Below are positions 46,113-56,004 of a DNA stretch of 64,000 nucleotides, one piece after another. This stretch comes from Acidobacteriaceae bacterium TAA 166. GTDB lineage: Bacteria; Acidobacteriota; Terriglobia; Terriglobales; Acidobacteriaceae. The number at the start of each line of letters is the position of its first letter. Position 1 is the first letter of the stretch. The stretch spans positions 2,968,001 through 3,032,000 of the forward strand of contig ATWD01000001.1 in assembly GCA_000421065.1 (NCBI GenBank), read 5' to 3'. Position numbers and translations under genes: made by a program. The notes beneath the pieces were generated by a model. It made no database searches, had not been told where the DNA came from, and saw only the letters and a list, made by a program, of their open reading frames with translations.

Positions 46113-46181
46113 CTCGTCGAGAGACCTGATCTTCTAGCCGAATTGTGCCAGCACCTCACCAGAGGTTGGGTACAGCCCATC

Positions 46182-47306
46182 TTAGAGCTGCGCGACCACC
46201 TCGGCCATCCGGTTCGCCACCGCGTGCCATGTGTACCGGGCCAGCACCCGCTCGCGTCCCTGACGGCCCATCTCGGCCAGCTTTGCCGGGTCGGAGAGCA
46301 GCCCGGTCAGCTTGGCCGCCAGATCCTCCACCGAGCCCTTCGACACCAGGTCGCCGTTTACCCCTGGGGTGACGAACTCGCGCAACGCCCAGGCGTCCGT
46401 GACCACCGCCGGAAGCTGGTAGAGCATCGCCTCAAGCGGTGCGATTCCGAAGGGCTCATAAAGCGAGGGCAGGGCAAAGACCGTCGCATCGCGAAAGAGC
46501 TGTTCGAGCTTCGCCTTCTGCTCCAGGACCGCCTTCGAGAGATGGCCGTGCAGGGTGGCGCCCGCCGGAAGGCCGTTGACCTCGCGAGGCCCCACGATGT
46601 GCAGCTCGGCCTCGGGGATCGACTGGCGGACGATCTCGAAGGCCTTGAGCAGCTGGGGTCCTCCCTTGCGGCCAAATTCGGTCCCGATAAAGAGGATGCG
46701 TGGCGTGCCGCAGTTCTTATTCGGATTGGCCTCGGGGATCTCGGCCAGATTGACCGCGCCCCCGACGTTGAAGACCCGCTCGGCCGGTACGCTGTAGTCC
46801 CGGATAAACGACTGCCGCAGATACTCGCTGAAGGTGAAGACGGCGGTCATCTTCTGCGCGGCCTGCTCCTCGTAACGGAGCGCCTGATCAATGCGCCGGC
46901 GCGAGACTCCCTCCATCCCATAGCCGCTGGCCAGCAGCTCGGAGAGATTTCCGTCGTGATACGAGACGCACTTGCGATCCGGAAAGGCCTCCGGAAGCGA
47001 AAACATATGCCCAATCTGCAGCAACACCGGACTTTCGGTCCGAACCGACCTCGCCGCCCGGGTCAGGGCCTTTCGGTACGCGGGATCGAAGTAAAAATGC
47101 TTGCGCCAGACCGCCCGGTTGCGGTCGAAGTTCTTTGCCAGCAAGAGCGAGTTTTCGAGCTTGGGGGCTTGGATTCCCACGGCATCCCTCAGCAAGCCAT
47201 TCTCTTTTAGTGCCTTGACCAGGAAGGACATACTTCCCGACCAGGTCTGCGGGGAGTAGGGGTCCGAACCGATGGAGCCTCCGACGACGACCGTAAGGTC
47301 ATGCAT
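46182..47306 (-). CDS. Glycosyltransferase, GT4-like
   Basis: 374 residues, GT-B fold. The N-terminal acceptor domain starts LTVVVGGSIGSDPYSPQTWS. The donor domain has ILFIGTEFGRKGGPQLLKAF and the nucleotide-sugar Glu pair in LPSLYEPFGIAPLEAMLYQL. It probably adds a sugar to an exported glycan. Its 3' end is near the inverted repeat pair and its 5' end is next to repeat copy O. Substrate unknown. Confidence 0.92.
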   Translation of the reverse strand: MHDLTVVVGGSIGSDPYSPQTWSGSMSFLVKALKENGLLRDAVGIQAPKLENSLLLAKNFDRNRAVWRKHFYFDPAYRKALTRAARSVRTESPVLLQIGHMFSLPEAFPDRKCVSYHDGNLSELLASGYGMEGVSRRRIDQALRYEEQAAQKMTAVFTFSEYLRQSFIRDYSVPAERVFNVGGAVNLAEIPEANPNKNCGTPRILFIGTEFGRKGGPQLLKAFEIVRQSIPEAELHIVGPREVNGLPAGATLHGHLSKAVLEQKAKLEQLFRDATVFALPSLYEPFGIAPLEAMLYQLPAVVTDAWALREFVTPGVNGDLVSKGSVEDLAAKLTGLLSDPAKLAEMGRQGRERVLARYTWHAVANRMAEVVAQL

Positions 47307-47327
47307 GGGGCAAGGCTACCATAGGCA

Positions 47328-47521
47328 ACAGCGCTGCCGTGCGGGCGCCCGACGCGGGCAGCGGTCACTTCGCGACGCGTATGTTGGCCTCGCCGTGGGC
47401 CTCCCTTCGGTTCGGCGCAAACATCTTTGCAAGCGACCAACGGGAGCCGCCACCCCGAAGGGCAAATACGCGCCACGAAGTGGCCGCTCCACGCGCAGTG
47501 GGCCCGGCCGGCAGGCCATCT
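47328..47521 (+). repeat. Long palindromic repeat, copy O
   Basis: Left end CAGCGCTGCCGTGCGGGCG, GCGGTCACTTCGCGACGCG, centre CCTCCCTTCGGTTCGGCGC / GCGACCAACGGGAG, right arm GCCACGAAGTGGCCG and GTGGGCCCGGCCGGCAGG. It spans the gap between the glycosyltransferase start and the DUF2059 stop. Confidence 0.9.
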
Positions 47522-47534
47522 TCTCTTCGATTTA

Positions 47535-48092
47535 TTAGGGTTTTGCGGCAGGCGCGGGAGCCGAAGACGGGCTGCTCGAGGCCGGAGCCGCCGAGAGCTC
47601 CTTCATCTTGCGGGAGAAATCCTCGTTGGCCTGCTGCAGCTGCGGCTGGACCGTGGTCATCTTCTGCTGGACCAGCTCGACGGTGCGGTTCATCAGCTGG
47701 GGCGACTTTGCCACCAGGGCCTGGCCCGCGGGCGAGCGATAGAAGGTAAGGATGCCATCCAGCTCCTGATCGGTGTAGGTCTCGGTGTAGACCTGCACGA
47801 GGACGGGCTTGATCTTGTCCCAGGCCACCGCGCCCTGCGTGATTCCCTGCACCTGATCGATATAGTCGTTCACCAACTTCTCCTGGGCAGGGGTGAACTT
47901 TTGCCGGGCGTTCTGCTGGGCGGCCATGGTCTTCAGTCGGGTGGTCATCTGGCCGGTCATCTGGGTGATCAGCTGGTCGACCTTGGTGAGCTTGATCAGC
48001 TCTTCTACCTTGGCCTGCTTGGAGGCATCGTCGGCGTGAATTGCGGGGGAGATTGCAAAAAGGAGCAGGAGAGCGAAAGCGAGTCGTTTCAT
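47535..48092 (-). CDS. DUF2059 exported protein
   Basis: 185 residues with a signal peptide (LAFALLLLFAISPAIHA) and a helical domain of DUF2059 type: KVEELIKLTKVDQLITQMTG, IKPVLVQVYTETYTDQELDG then ILTFYRSPAGQALVAK. The last 20 residues are Ala/Pro/Ser-rich. Its start overlaps the stop of the OPT transporter by 4 bases, so it is translated from the same mRNA. Role unknown. Confidence 0.9.
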   Translation of the reverse strand: MKRLAFALLLLFAISPAIHADDASKQAKVEELIKLTKVDQLITQMTGQMTTRLKTMAAQQNARQKFTPAQEKLVNDYIDQVQGITQGAVAWDKIKPVLVQVYTETYTDQELDGILTFYRSPAGQALVAKSPQLMNRTVELVQQKMTTVQPQLQQANEDFSRKMKELSAAPASSSPSSAPAPAAKP

Positions 48093-50548
48093 TTTTTGTT
48101 CACCTCAGGGGCTTGTTCGAGCGGCCTGCGCGCGAAGTAGTAGAGGGAGTAGGCGAGCGCGGCGAACATGAGGACGCTGACCCAGTCGTGGTGCAGAGGG
48201 TTGCGGTCGCTGAATCGCGGGATGGTGCGATCCGTCGCCGACTCATACAGTCTAATCGCGACCCCCAGCAGACCCACAATCCCCCCGGCCGCGATGAGGC
48301 CGGAGGCGAAGAGCGAACCGGAGGAGATCTCGGACTCGATCTCGGGGCTGCGGAGGGTGATGCGGTTGGGAAGCCCTGTGGATGGACTGAGATGCTCCGG
48401 GTTGGCGGGGTCGAACTCCGGATGGGCGGCGAGCCAGGCGGTGCGGTCGCGATGCCACAGCTCGAGCGAGGCCTGGTGCTCGAGTTCGACGTGGCGATCG
48501 TGCTCTTTCTGGATAGCCCGGTCGACCATCCAGCGCATGACTCCACCGATAAAGATGGCGAGGGTGGTTCCGATGGAGAGATAGGCTCCGACGGCGAGGG
48601 TGAGCGAGCGGACGCCCAGGAGCTCGACCATGATGACGAGGGCGACCCCCAGAAGCACCAGCGACCAGGGGAGCTTGCGGCTGAGGATGCCGTTGATGAC
48701 CGTGGCCATCAGGCGCCCTTGAGGAGCGGCGGCTTTTTCAGAGCCGATGCCCTGGGTCCACTGGATCTCGATCTGTTGGGTGGCTAGGCTGTAGAGGTAC
48801 TTTCCGTCGGCGAGGGTGGAGGAGCCGATGGCGTTGAGCAGGAGGTACTGGCGGGCGTTGGTGATCTCTCCAGGGGAATCCTGCGAACCCACCTTAGCCG
48901 CCTGCGGCGTCAAAGATGGGGCACCCGGATTTTTGGTTGGGGACCCCGGGGTTTCGGTGAGGTGGATGCGGTCGCGGGTGAAGGGGCCCTGGTTCTGCAC
49001 GCCGTCGGGCAGGGCGTTGAGCGAGACCGCGATGGGCCTGGGCATGCGCTGGAAGCTCTCGAGGCCCTTATTCATGGCGTTCAGCGTGGTTCCGATGGAA
49101 AGCACCGAGACGATGACGCCGATCATGATGGCCAGCTGCTGCTTCCAGGGAGTCGCGCCGATCAGGTAGCCGGTCTTGAGGTCCTGCGCGGTGTCGCCGG
49201 CGTTCGAGGCGGCGATGCAGACGATACCCCCGATGGTGATGGCGAGCGCTGCGAAGGCCGGGGCGGTCCAGCCCTTGACCAGGAAGATGGCTGCGGTGGC
49301 CATCAGGGTGGCGATGGTCATGCCCGAGACCGGTGAGGCGCTCGAGCCGACGATGCCGACGATGCGGGCCGAGACGGTGACGAAGAGGAAGCCGAAGAGG
49401 ACGACGAGGAAGGAGGCGGCGAGGTTGGCGAAGGCCCCGACCTGTGCTCCGGGGACGGGCTTGAACTCGAGGAAGATCCAGAGCAGGAGGACGAGGAGGA
49501 CCGAGCCTCCCAGCACGACCGACCAAGGTAGATCGCGCTCAGTCCTTGCAGAGACGCCGGTCGGATGGGCTTCGCGTGGACGTCCTAAAGGCTCTCTCTT
49601 GAGAAGGGACTGGAAGCCTTCCATTAGAGCGGCGAGGATGGTAGGCGCGGTCCGCAGCAGCGTGATGAGGCCGCTGCAGGCGACGGCTCCGGCGCCCATG
49701 GGACGGACGTAGGTGGACCAGAGCTGCGAGGGGCTCATGTCCTTGATGAGCGTCGTGCCGGGATAGAGCGGTGTGGCCAGGTGCGATCCGAAGAAGGAGA
49801 TGGCGGGCATCAGGACCAGCCAGGAGAAGACTCCGCCTGCCAGCATTACCGCAGCGACGCGCATGCCGATGATGTAGCCCACGCCCAGATACTCCGGGGT
49901 GACGTCGGCGCGGATGGCTCCTCCGCGCAGCAGGTGTTGGGAGCCGAGGTCGGGCTGGTAGTTGGGGGTGGAGGGGAAGAGGCTGAAGAGATTCTCGTTC
50001 TGGAAGAGGGTGTAGAGGCCGCCGAGTCCGAGCCCGAGGAAGACTCGGGAGGCGAAGGAGCCTCCGCGCTCGCCCGCCATCAGGACGTCGGCGCAGGCCG
50101 TGCCCTCGGGATAGGTGAGGGTGCCGTGCTCCTCGACGATGAGTTGGCGGCGCAGCGGGATCATGAACAGCACCCCCAGCCATCCGCCGAAGAGCGCGAG
50201 CGCGAAGATGCGCGTGGACTCGAGGTCAAAGCCCAAAAAGATGAGGGCCGGCAGCGTGAAGATGACACCCGAGGCGATGGACTGGCCTGCATTGCCGGTG
50301 GTCTGGACGATATTGTTTTCGAGGATGGAGGCTCGCCCGAAGGCTCGCAGGATCGAGATGGAGAGTACCGAGATGGGGATCGAAGCGGCGACCGTGAGTC
50401 CGGCGCGCAGGCCGACGTAGACCGTGACGGCTCCGAAGAGTACGCCGAAGATGGCGCCGAGAAGGAGCGCCCGGATCGTGAGTTCGGGGCGCGATTCCGT
50501 TGCGGGGACGAAGGGGGTTAAGCTGGGCTTGGTGATGGTCGTTGCCAT
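48089..50548 (-). CDS. OPT-family oligopeptide transporter
   Basis: 819 residues with about 15 membrane helices. The start ELTIRALLLGAIFGVLFGAV with NNIVQTTGNAGQSIASGVIF and LRRQLIVEEHGTLTYPEGTA are OPT signatures. OPT proteins carry short peptides or metal-siderophore complexes. A linker of some 60 charged residues follows a helix near residue 700. Translationally coupled to the DUF2059 gene; ATG at 50548. Confidence 0.95.
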   Translation of the reverse strand: MATTITKPSLTPFVPATESRPELTIRALLLGAIFGVLFGAVTVYVGLRAGLTVAASIPISVLSISILRAFGRASILENNIVQTTGNAGQSIASGVIFTLPALIFLGFDLESTRIFALALFGGWLGVLFMIPLRRQLIVEEHGTLTYPEGTACADVLMAGERGGSFASRVFLGLGLGGLYTLFQNENLFSLFPSTPNYQPDLGSQHLLRGGAIRADVTPEYLGVGYIIGMRVAAVMLAGGVFSWLVLMPAISFFGSHLATPLYPGTTLIKDMSPSQLWSTYVRPMGAGAVACSGLITLLRTAPTILAALMEGFQSLLKREPLGRPREAHPTGVSARTERDLPWSVVLGGSVLLVLLLWIFLEFKPVPGAQVGAFANLAASFLVVLFGFLFVTVSARIVGIVGSSASPVSGMTIATLMATAAIFLVKGWTAPAFAALAITIGGIVCIAASNAGDTAQDLKTGYLIGATPWKQQLAIMIGVIVSVLSIGTTLNAMNKGLESFQRMPRPIAVSLNALPDGVQNQGPFTRDRIHLTETPGSPTKNPGAPSLTPQAAKVGSQDSPGEITNARQYLLLNAIGSSTLADGKYLYSLATQQIEIQWTQGIGSEKAAAPQGRLMATVINGILSRKLPWSLVLLGVALVIMVELLGVRSLTLAVGAYLSIGTTLAIFIGGVMRWMVDRAIQKEHDRHVELEHQASLELWHRDRTAWLAAHPEFDPANPEHLSPSTGLPNRITLRSPEIESEISSGSLFASGLIAAGGIVGLLGVAIRLYESATDRTIPRFSDRNPLHHDWVSVLMFAALAYSLYYFARRPLEQAPEVNKK

Positions 50549-50609
50549 AGATCGATGCTCTCGCGTGTTCCTGGCCTTGCGGCAGGATGAGTTTACCAGT
50601 GGAAAATAG

Positions 50610-50646
50610 TGCGCCCCACGCGCAGTGGGCCCGGCCGGCAGGCCAG
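50610..50646 (+). repeat. Long palindromic repeat, short form P
   Basis: Only the right end: GCGCCCCACGCGCAGTGGGC and CCGGCCGGCAGGCCAG. This is the last copy; none is seen from here to 64000. Confidence 0.8.
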
Positions 50647-50690
50647 CGTCTTTCCTCCCGAAAACCGCGAATTCGAATTGTCGATGCGCC

Positions 50691-51175
50691 CTAGTTGTTT
50701 AGTCCTGTCATTTGACGGATCGGGTTGAGAGTAAATCTGTCCGGGTTCCGCATCCATAGTTTGCAGAGCTATTCGTAGGGAGTGAGGGCCTTGAGAGTCT
50801 TGAGTCTTCGTGCGAAGTTGTAGGCATTGAGGAAGTCGTTCCGGTGCATTTTGAGTTGGTTATGGTGTCGTAGAAGTATCGTTTGACCGTAGCGTCCTTT
50901 ATGGTTCGGTTCATGCGCTCGACCTAGCCGCTGATCCAGGGATGGCTGGGCTTGATGAGGCGGTGTTCGATCCCATGAAGCAGGCAGAATCTGTCGAAGA
51001 GAGATGGCCACGGAAGCGCTGTTGGCCCCTGCCGGTTCTTCGGCAGATCGGCGAACTGGATGCCATTGTCGGTGAGCACGGTGTGGACGCGGTTCGGAAC
51101 GGCCTCGACGATCGCTGCGAGGAACGCGACAGCCGCCTCTGTCGTTGCGGCGCTCCAATGTAAAACCTGGCCCAT
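50691..51175 (-). pseudogene. IS481-type transposase remnant
   Basis: Minus strand. The middle and end of an IS481-family integrase core: HTVLTDNGIQFADLPKNRQG, LLHGIEHRLIKPSHPWISG, an in-frame TAG, VERMNRTIKDATVKRYFYD, a frameshift, FLNAYNFARRLKTLKALTPY, another TAG, and LNPIRQMTGLN to a stop at 50691. The N-terminal half with the helix-turn-helix is missing. No inverted repeats were recognised at its ends. It lies at the change from core to accessory DNA. Confidence 0.85.
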
Positions 51176-51232
51176 AGTGCCTCCTTCTCGAGATCAGAAA
51201 AGTATGCACCATCTAATGCCGGGACTATACAA

Positions 51233-52138
51233 CTAGCTACACAACTCCTTCAACGTGGCGCCGTAGATGCGGCGCGTCCAATTCGAAAGATGACTCTGAT
51301 CCGCAAAGCCGGCATCCGTGGCGGCGTCCGCAAAAGAGATGCGCTTAGTACGAATCGAACGCAGGGCATGTGCCAAACGAAGTTGGACGACGTAGCGATG
51401 CGGCGTAATTCCGACCGAGCGGGAAAAAACACGAACAAAATGTGAATGGTCTTGACCTGCCGCCGCGGCTATTGCGCTGATAGTCAAAGCTCGGTGGATG
51501 TTGGATTCAACAAAGTCGCGCACGCGACGTAAAGTGCGTGCGTCGAGCAGACCGCGGCGCAATCGCACCGGCGAGGACAAGTGAGAATCGATAAGCCGGT
51601 CGATGAATGCTTCCGTTAATTCGTTCCACCAGAGGGGACCCTCAGGAAACCCGGTTACCGCCTCCTTGGCGATTGCGAAACCGACCTTGGACAATTCGTC
51701 ATCCCGACCTTCAAGGCGACTGACGAGATGCGCCGCAGGCCGCGCTTGATCGGCAAGTGCAAAGGCCAAAGACTGGGTTGGCACAGATAGGATGAGAGCA
51801 TAGAGGTCGTCGGCACTCTCCGCACTGCAGGGAGCGTTGGACGGACAAATAGTCACGTTTCGCGCCGGCGCGGAATGTTCGAGGCGGTCGTCTCCGACAC
51901 GGCATTTGATGTGCTTGACGGAGCGAGGTTGGATGACGACCATGTGGTCGGTCGGCACGACACTAATGTGGGCACCCCTGGCAAATCGGTGGTAGCTGAC
52001 ACGGATGCCTTTTTCGCCTGGCCATCTTGCGGCAAGCAGAGTCTCGGGCGCCTTTCCGTTCCCTTGATAGAACTCGCTTTGGTCTCTGCTCTTGCCAGAG
52101 CCATCCTGCCATCGATGCGTGTTTTCGGTCATCGTCAT
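51233..52138 (-). CDS. AraC-family transcriptional regulator
   Basis: 301 residues. N-terminal cupin-like sensor half, then the double helix-turn-helix from about 200: DARTLRRVRDFVESNIHRAL, IAAAAGQDHSHFVRVFSRSV, GITPHRYVVQLRLAHALRSI and AATDAGFADQSHLSNWTRRI. It is divergent from the cyclase gene, so it is the probable activator of that gene and perhaps of the SnoaL gene behind it. Confidence 0.92.
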   Translation of the reverse strand: MTMTENTHRWQDGSGKSRDQSEFYQGNGKAPETLLAARWPGEKGIRVSYHRFARGAHISVVPTDHMVVIQPRSVKHIKCRVGDDRLEHSAPARNVTICPSNAPCSAESADDLYALILSVPTQSLAFALADQARPAAHLVSRLEGRDDELSKVGFAIAKEAVTGFPEGPLWWNELTEAFIDRLIDSHLSSPVRLRRGLLDARTLRRVRDFVESNIHRALTISAIAAAAGQDHSHFVRVFSRSVGITPHRYVVQLRLAHALRSIRTKRISFADAATDAGFADQSHLSNWTRRIYGATLKELCS

Positions 52139-52331
52139 CTCATCAAAAATACCGGCTTAATTTAGTTTACAGCCGGGGATGAGAGAACCTCGGTAGAGTC
52201 GTAACTGAGAGGTCAAGCACTTTGTCAAGTTCGACCATTCTCGTCGGCTCGCTTCTGAGTTTCAATCTCACCGCTCACCATCTGGCTTTTTCCTCCAAGA
52301 AACTGCCTCGTTCCTTGCGGTAGTTTTGGCT

Positions 52332-53324
52332 ATGAACTTCGATGAGATTACAAATGACATTCTGGATAAGGGAACCGGCCGATTTGTTGGTCCCGAGACT
52401 TGGGCAAGGTGCGCTACCCATCTTTGCGATTCGGGCGCGCGCCTATATGAACTCGGAAGAATGCTAACATCGGGGGCCCCGCAATCACCGTTCGCGACTC
52501 CGACTGGCATCACCTCGGAAGCCACCCGCGGCGCGCCGGGTACAGTCCATGCTCATAACGGTGAACGACTGAATGGCGGCCTGACGCAACAGGGAACGCA
52601 TCTCGATGCACTCGGACATTTCGGGGTCCTTCCTGATGCGTGGGACGGCCACGAGCCATTTCCGGCGGCCCAGGTCACCTACTTTGGCGGATTGAGCCAA
52701 CACGAGGTCAAGCCAAATCCGGACGCTCCTTTGGCTCGTCTAGGAGTGGACAGTGTCCCTCCAGTTTTAACCACGGCCGTATTGCTCGACGCGTCGGCGT
52801 ACCTTGCCGATGGGGAGATGTTAGAGCCAGGGCGCGAAATCGGCCGGGCCGATATTACATCGATGCTTGATGCTCAAGGGCTTGGTCACCGTGGGATTCT
52901 GCCGGGGGATGCGTTGCTGATCCACACCGGCTGGGGAGCGCGCTGGGGCGATCCCGACGACGGCACTTATTATCGGAGCGGCCCCGGTCTTTCGCGGCTC
53001 GGAGCCGAATTCATCGCAGATTTCCAGCCAGCTCTGGTCGCACTCGACAATCCGTTCACAGACCCGGTTTGCGAAGGCCAAATCGATGGACAACACGAAC
53101 CGCCACCCGGAATGCTACCGAATGCTCCGTTTGGCACCCATCATCAAAATCTGGTCCAGGCAGGCATCCTGCAGATACAGAATATGTATCTTTCCGGCCT
53201 CGCAAGAGACCGCGTCTTTCTCTCTTGCTTCATGGTTCTGCCGCTCCTGATTAAGGGGGCATCCGGATCGCCCGTTCGGCCAATCGCGATTGGATCGCCA
53301 AGCGCGTCCGCGCGAGCAACGTAG
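52332..53324 (+). CDS. Cyclase-family metal-dependent hydrolase
   Basis: 330 residues from the ATG at 52332. The family metal site is in GTHLDALGHFG, with a later DALLIHTGWG and a His-rich GTHHQNLVQAG. The group includes kynurenine formamidase and other enzymes that hydrolyse amides or lactones. It follows a divergent AraC gene, and a SnoaL-like gene comes next. The last 30 residues after FMVLPLLIKG look poorly conserved. Substrate unknown. Confidence 0.88.
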   Translation: MNFDEITNDILDKGTGRFVGPETWARCATHLCDSGARLYELGRMLTSGAPQSPFATPTGITSEATRGAPGTVHAHNGERLNGGLTQQGTHLDALGHFGVLPDAWDGHEPFPAAQVTYFGGLSQHEVKPNPDAPLARLGVDSVPPVLTTAVLLDASAYLADGEMLEPGREIGRADITSMLDAQGLGHRGILPGDALLIHTGWGARWGDPDDGTYYRSGPGLSRLGAEFIADFQPALVALDNPFTDPVCEGQIDGQHEPPPGMLPNAPFGTHHQNLVQAGILQIQNMYLSGLARDRVFLSCFMVLPLLIKGASGSPVRPIAIGSPSASARAT

Positions 53325-53452
53325 AGTCGATGTTCTTCTCCATGGCTTTTTGTAGTGCGTGGGCGTGCTCACATCGTTCATGGGCGCCATATGGCGTTCG
53401 TTGCATGACCATGGTCTTTATCATCCAACAGCAACCTTTTTACGGAGCAACT

Positions 53453-53989
53453 ATGACAAAGTATGACCTCGCCGCAATCTGGGAAAACCACTGCCGTTAT
53501 GAATTTGAGAAACCCGATGTAGACGCCGCAATGGAGACTATGGTGGACGATCCTTACGTCAATCACATTCCCACCATGACAGGGGGTGTCGGGTACGACC
53601 AGGTCAAACGCTTCTACCGTGACCACCTGATTGGTCTTGCTCCGGCTGACTTCCACTTGACACCAATAAGTCGCACGATTGGTACAGACACACTCGTTGA
53701 TGAAATGGTGGGTAGCTTTACCCATACTTGCGAAATCGACTGGATGCTGCCGGGCATCCCGCCCACAGGGCGTAGGGTCGAGGTGGCGGTGGTCGCGATC
53801 GTCAAGTTCCGCGAGGACAAAGTTGTGCATGAACATATTTATTGGGATCAGGCTTCGGTGCTTGTGCAGATCGGGAAGCTTGACCCGACTGGCCTGCCCG
53901 TCACCGGAGTCGACGCAGCACGGAAAGTACTAAGTAAGAATTTACCCAGCAATGGGCTAATGCCCAATTGGTTCCCGAGCGAGCCGTAG
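53453..53989 (+). CDS. SnoaL-like (NTF2-fold) protein
   Basis: 178 residues from an ATG preceded by ACGGAGCAACT. It has the cone-shaped alpha/beta fold of SnoaL-like proteins: IWENHCRYEFEKPDVDAAME, VGYDQVKRFYRDHLIGLAPA, and the last strand VAIVKFREDKVVHEHIYWDQ. Family members act as ester cyclases, isomerases or steroid-type binding enzymes. It lies 128 bases after the cyclase-family gene and is likely in the same regulon. Confidence 0.85.
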   Translation: MTKYDLAAIWENHCRYEFEKPDVDAAMETMVDDPYVNHIPTMTGGVGYDQVKRFYRDHLIGLAPADFHLTPISRTIGTDTLVDEMVGSFTHTCEIDWMLPGIPPTGRRVEVAVVAIVKFREDKVVHEHIYWDQASVLVQIGKLDPTGLPVTGVDAARKVLSKNLPSNGLMPNWFPSEP

Positions 53990-54320
53990 ATGCCAGCCTC
54001 AGGCAAACCCGAATGAAGCTGCTTCCGTGAGAGTTTCTTGCGAAGCAAGATATCACCACGAGGGCCGAGGCCAATCAGGTGAAAGGTGGTCTTGCTCAGG
54101 TGGGATGCCGATGGTCGAAATCTTCATGGTGAAACCTCCTGCCAGCTAAGATAGTCGTCCGGATGGTACAGGCGGCGGACCATTCCCATAGTGGGAATCC
54201 CGAAGGGATTTCAAAAAGTGTGGGAAGGGTGGGAAGCCTGCTACATGGCTTTCCCAGGCTTTCCATACTCTGCCATTTCCATGGCTTGCTCTTCGCCCGG
54301 CAATGCTGGATTCGGGACAC
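53990..54320. other. Decayed intergenic stretch
   Basis: No intact gene. On the minus strand an AGGAGG site and ATG at 54127 begin MKISTIGIP, the usual first residues of NAD(P)-binding proteins of the F420-dependent reductase type, but the frame leaves this pattern after eight codons and stops soon. It looks like the start of a deleted gene. The rest holds nothing I can name. Confidence 0.4.
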
Positions 54321-54746
54321 TTATGTAACGCGCCTGCCGGCTTTCCGTGCAGCTTCCACGTAAGCCGGTACGTTCCAGTAGAACGGTCGGAACTCAACAA
54401 TCTTTCCGTTCTTCACGCGCACTTCCTGGACCATCGGATATCGCAGCGTTTCACCTGAGCCTCGTGTGCGCGTCACAAGTGTGCAGAGAACGAGGACGGT
54501 ATCGCCTTCTTCAAAATAGCGCGCATCCTGGACATCAACCGTGTCAAAGATAGCGCCCATGGCATTCGCCCAATCCTTGTAGCGGGGTATGCCGGCATAC
54601 TCGCCCCCAAAGGGAAGATCGGGCGATTGATGCAGCACAACGTCCTCGGCGAGCGTGCCCGCCATCGCTTCAAAATCTGCTTTGCCGTCCATGATGAGAC
54701 GCTCGGCGGCGTAGAACTTTTCGAGTACCTGCTTAGGCGTAATCAC
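54321..54746 (-). CDS. SnoaL-like protein in an MFS operon
   Basis: 141 residues from a GTG at 54746 with a GGGAGGAC site. SnoaL pattern: VLEKFYAAERLIMDGKADFE, LHQSPDLPFGGEYAGIPRYK and IVEFRPFYWNVPAYVEA. The GTG overlaps the MFS stop by one base (TAGTG), so the two are translationally coupled. Paralogous in fold to the protein at 53453, not in sequence. Confidence 0.85.
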   Translation of the reverse strand: MITPKQVLEKFYAAERLIMDGKADFEAMAGTLAEDVVLHQSPDLPFGGEYAGIPRYKDWANAMGAIFDTVDVQDARYFEEGDTVLVLCTLVTRTRGSGETLRYPMVQEVRVKNGKIVEFRPFYWNVPAYVEAARKAGRRVT

Positions 54747-55954
54747 TATTGTCCTCCCTTGGTTGTAGAGCGTTGAGTGGCTGGTAAAGCCAATTTGTTC
54801 GTTGAGGCCGCGAGCGCCCCCAAGACGATCGCTGCGCATACCCAGGCCATCTTCTGTTCAGCGTGAACACGGATCATTCCACCGCCCAAGGCGCCGCCGC
54901 AGGCGATTGCAAGGTTCCATGAGGTCGTAACCAGCGAGGGAGCAAGGTCAGCATCCTCCTTGGCTGCATCCGAGCAAGCTGTCTGCAGGAAGGTGGCGGC
55001 CCCGCCAAAGGTGAATCCCCAGAGCACGCAACAGACCCAGGCGGAGCTGCTCGACTCGGGAGCAACCCCGAACGCTAAACAGACGAAGAGAAAAATCCCG
55101 ATGCTTGCAATGGTTAGCGGCCGCAGCATCCGGTCTACCAGCAGTCCAGCGACGAATATCCCGGCGACCGAGCAGATACCGAAAACGAGCAGGTACGTTG
55201 CGATTTCAGAAGACAGTCCCGAAGTCTTCAGCATTGTGATGATGTAGGTGTAAAGCACATTGTGGGCTGTCATCCAGAGGAACACGACGATGAGTACAAG
55301 CCGCACCTCTATATTTCCGAGACTTCTCTGGAGAGCCCCTTTCGCCTCATCCGCCGTGCCGGAAACATCCCGAACCCTGACGAGTGCATACAGCATTGCC
55401 GCCGCAGAGATCGCGGACATTGCAGCAAACGTGTTGCGCCACCCTGCAAAGTGGGCGAAGAACGTTCCGGCGGGCACGCCTAATGAAAACGCGAGCGGGG
55501 TTCCGGCCATGGCAACCGCCACGGATCTTCCTCTGCGGCCCTCGTCGGTCATCCGCTGCGCATAGCCGGGAAGAATGCCCCAGGCTAAGCCGGCGAAGCA
55601 ACCCGCCACGAAGCGAACAGTGAGGGTCAGGATGATGCTGCCCGAGAACGCTGTGAGCGCATTACAGATGAAATTTCCCGCCAGGCAGCACAGAAGAACC
55701 GTCCGCCTGTTCCATCCGCGTACCGCCGCCGTGAACGGAATTGCAGCCACGAGCGATCCAGCTGCATAAAACGTAACGAGCTGTCCCGCGAGTGCATTCG
55801 AGATGTGCAGGTCCACCGCAATCTGCGGCAGAAGCCCTGCTGGGAGTGTCTCTGTCATGATTGCGAGAAAGCCTGCGATCGCTAGACCAATGAGAGATGA
55901 AGTTGGGAATGCGCTGCAAGGCGACTCCACTTCACAGAAACGCACCTTGCCCAT
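54746..55954 (-). CDS. MFS exporter (AraJ/YdhP-type)
   Basis: 402 residues from the ATG at 55954, which has an AGGAGGACGG site; the frame upstream is less likely. Twelve helices; FLAIMTETLPAGLLPQIAVD and AGNFICNALTAFSGS follow the DHA1 family with GILPGYAQRMTDEGRRGRSV. It probably exports a sugar or drug-like compound. Upstream gene is the TetR regulator (56005), with the SnoaL gene coupled behind it. Confidence 0.92.
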   Translation of the reverse strand: MGKVRFCEVESPCSAFPTSSLIGLAIAGFLAIMTETLPAGLLPQIAVDLHISNALAGQLVTFYAAGSLVAAIPFTAAVRGWNRRTVLLCCLAGNFICNALTAFSGSIILTLTVRFVAGCFAGLAWGILPGYAQRMTDEGRRGRSVAVAMAGTPLAFSLGVPAGTFFAHFAGWRNTFAAMSAISAAAMLYALVRVRDVSGTADEAKGALQRSLGNIEVRLVLIVVFLWMTAHNVLYTYIITMLKTSGLSSEIATYLLVFGICSVAGIFVAGLLVDRMLRPLTIASIGIFLFVCLAFGVAPESSSSAWVCCVLWGFTFGGAATFLQTACSDAAKEDADLAPSLVTTSWNLAIACGGALGGGMIRVHAEQKMAWVCAAIVLGALAASTNKLALPATQRSTTKGGQ

Positions 55955-56004
55955 CCGTCCTCCTGCTTGTTCATGTCTATAGCGATGGTCACAATTCGTT
56001 GGTA

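Noticed and set aside
54096..54320. 74-codon minus-strand open frame
   Set aside because: No domain match; only the isolated MKISTIG start nearby looks like a gene remnant.
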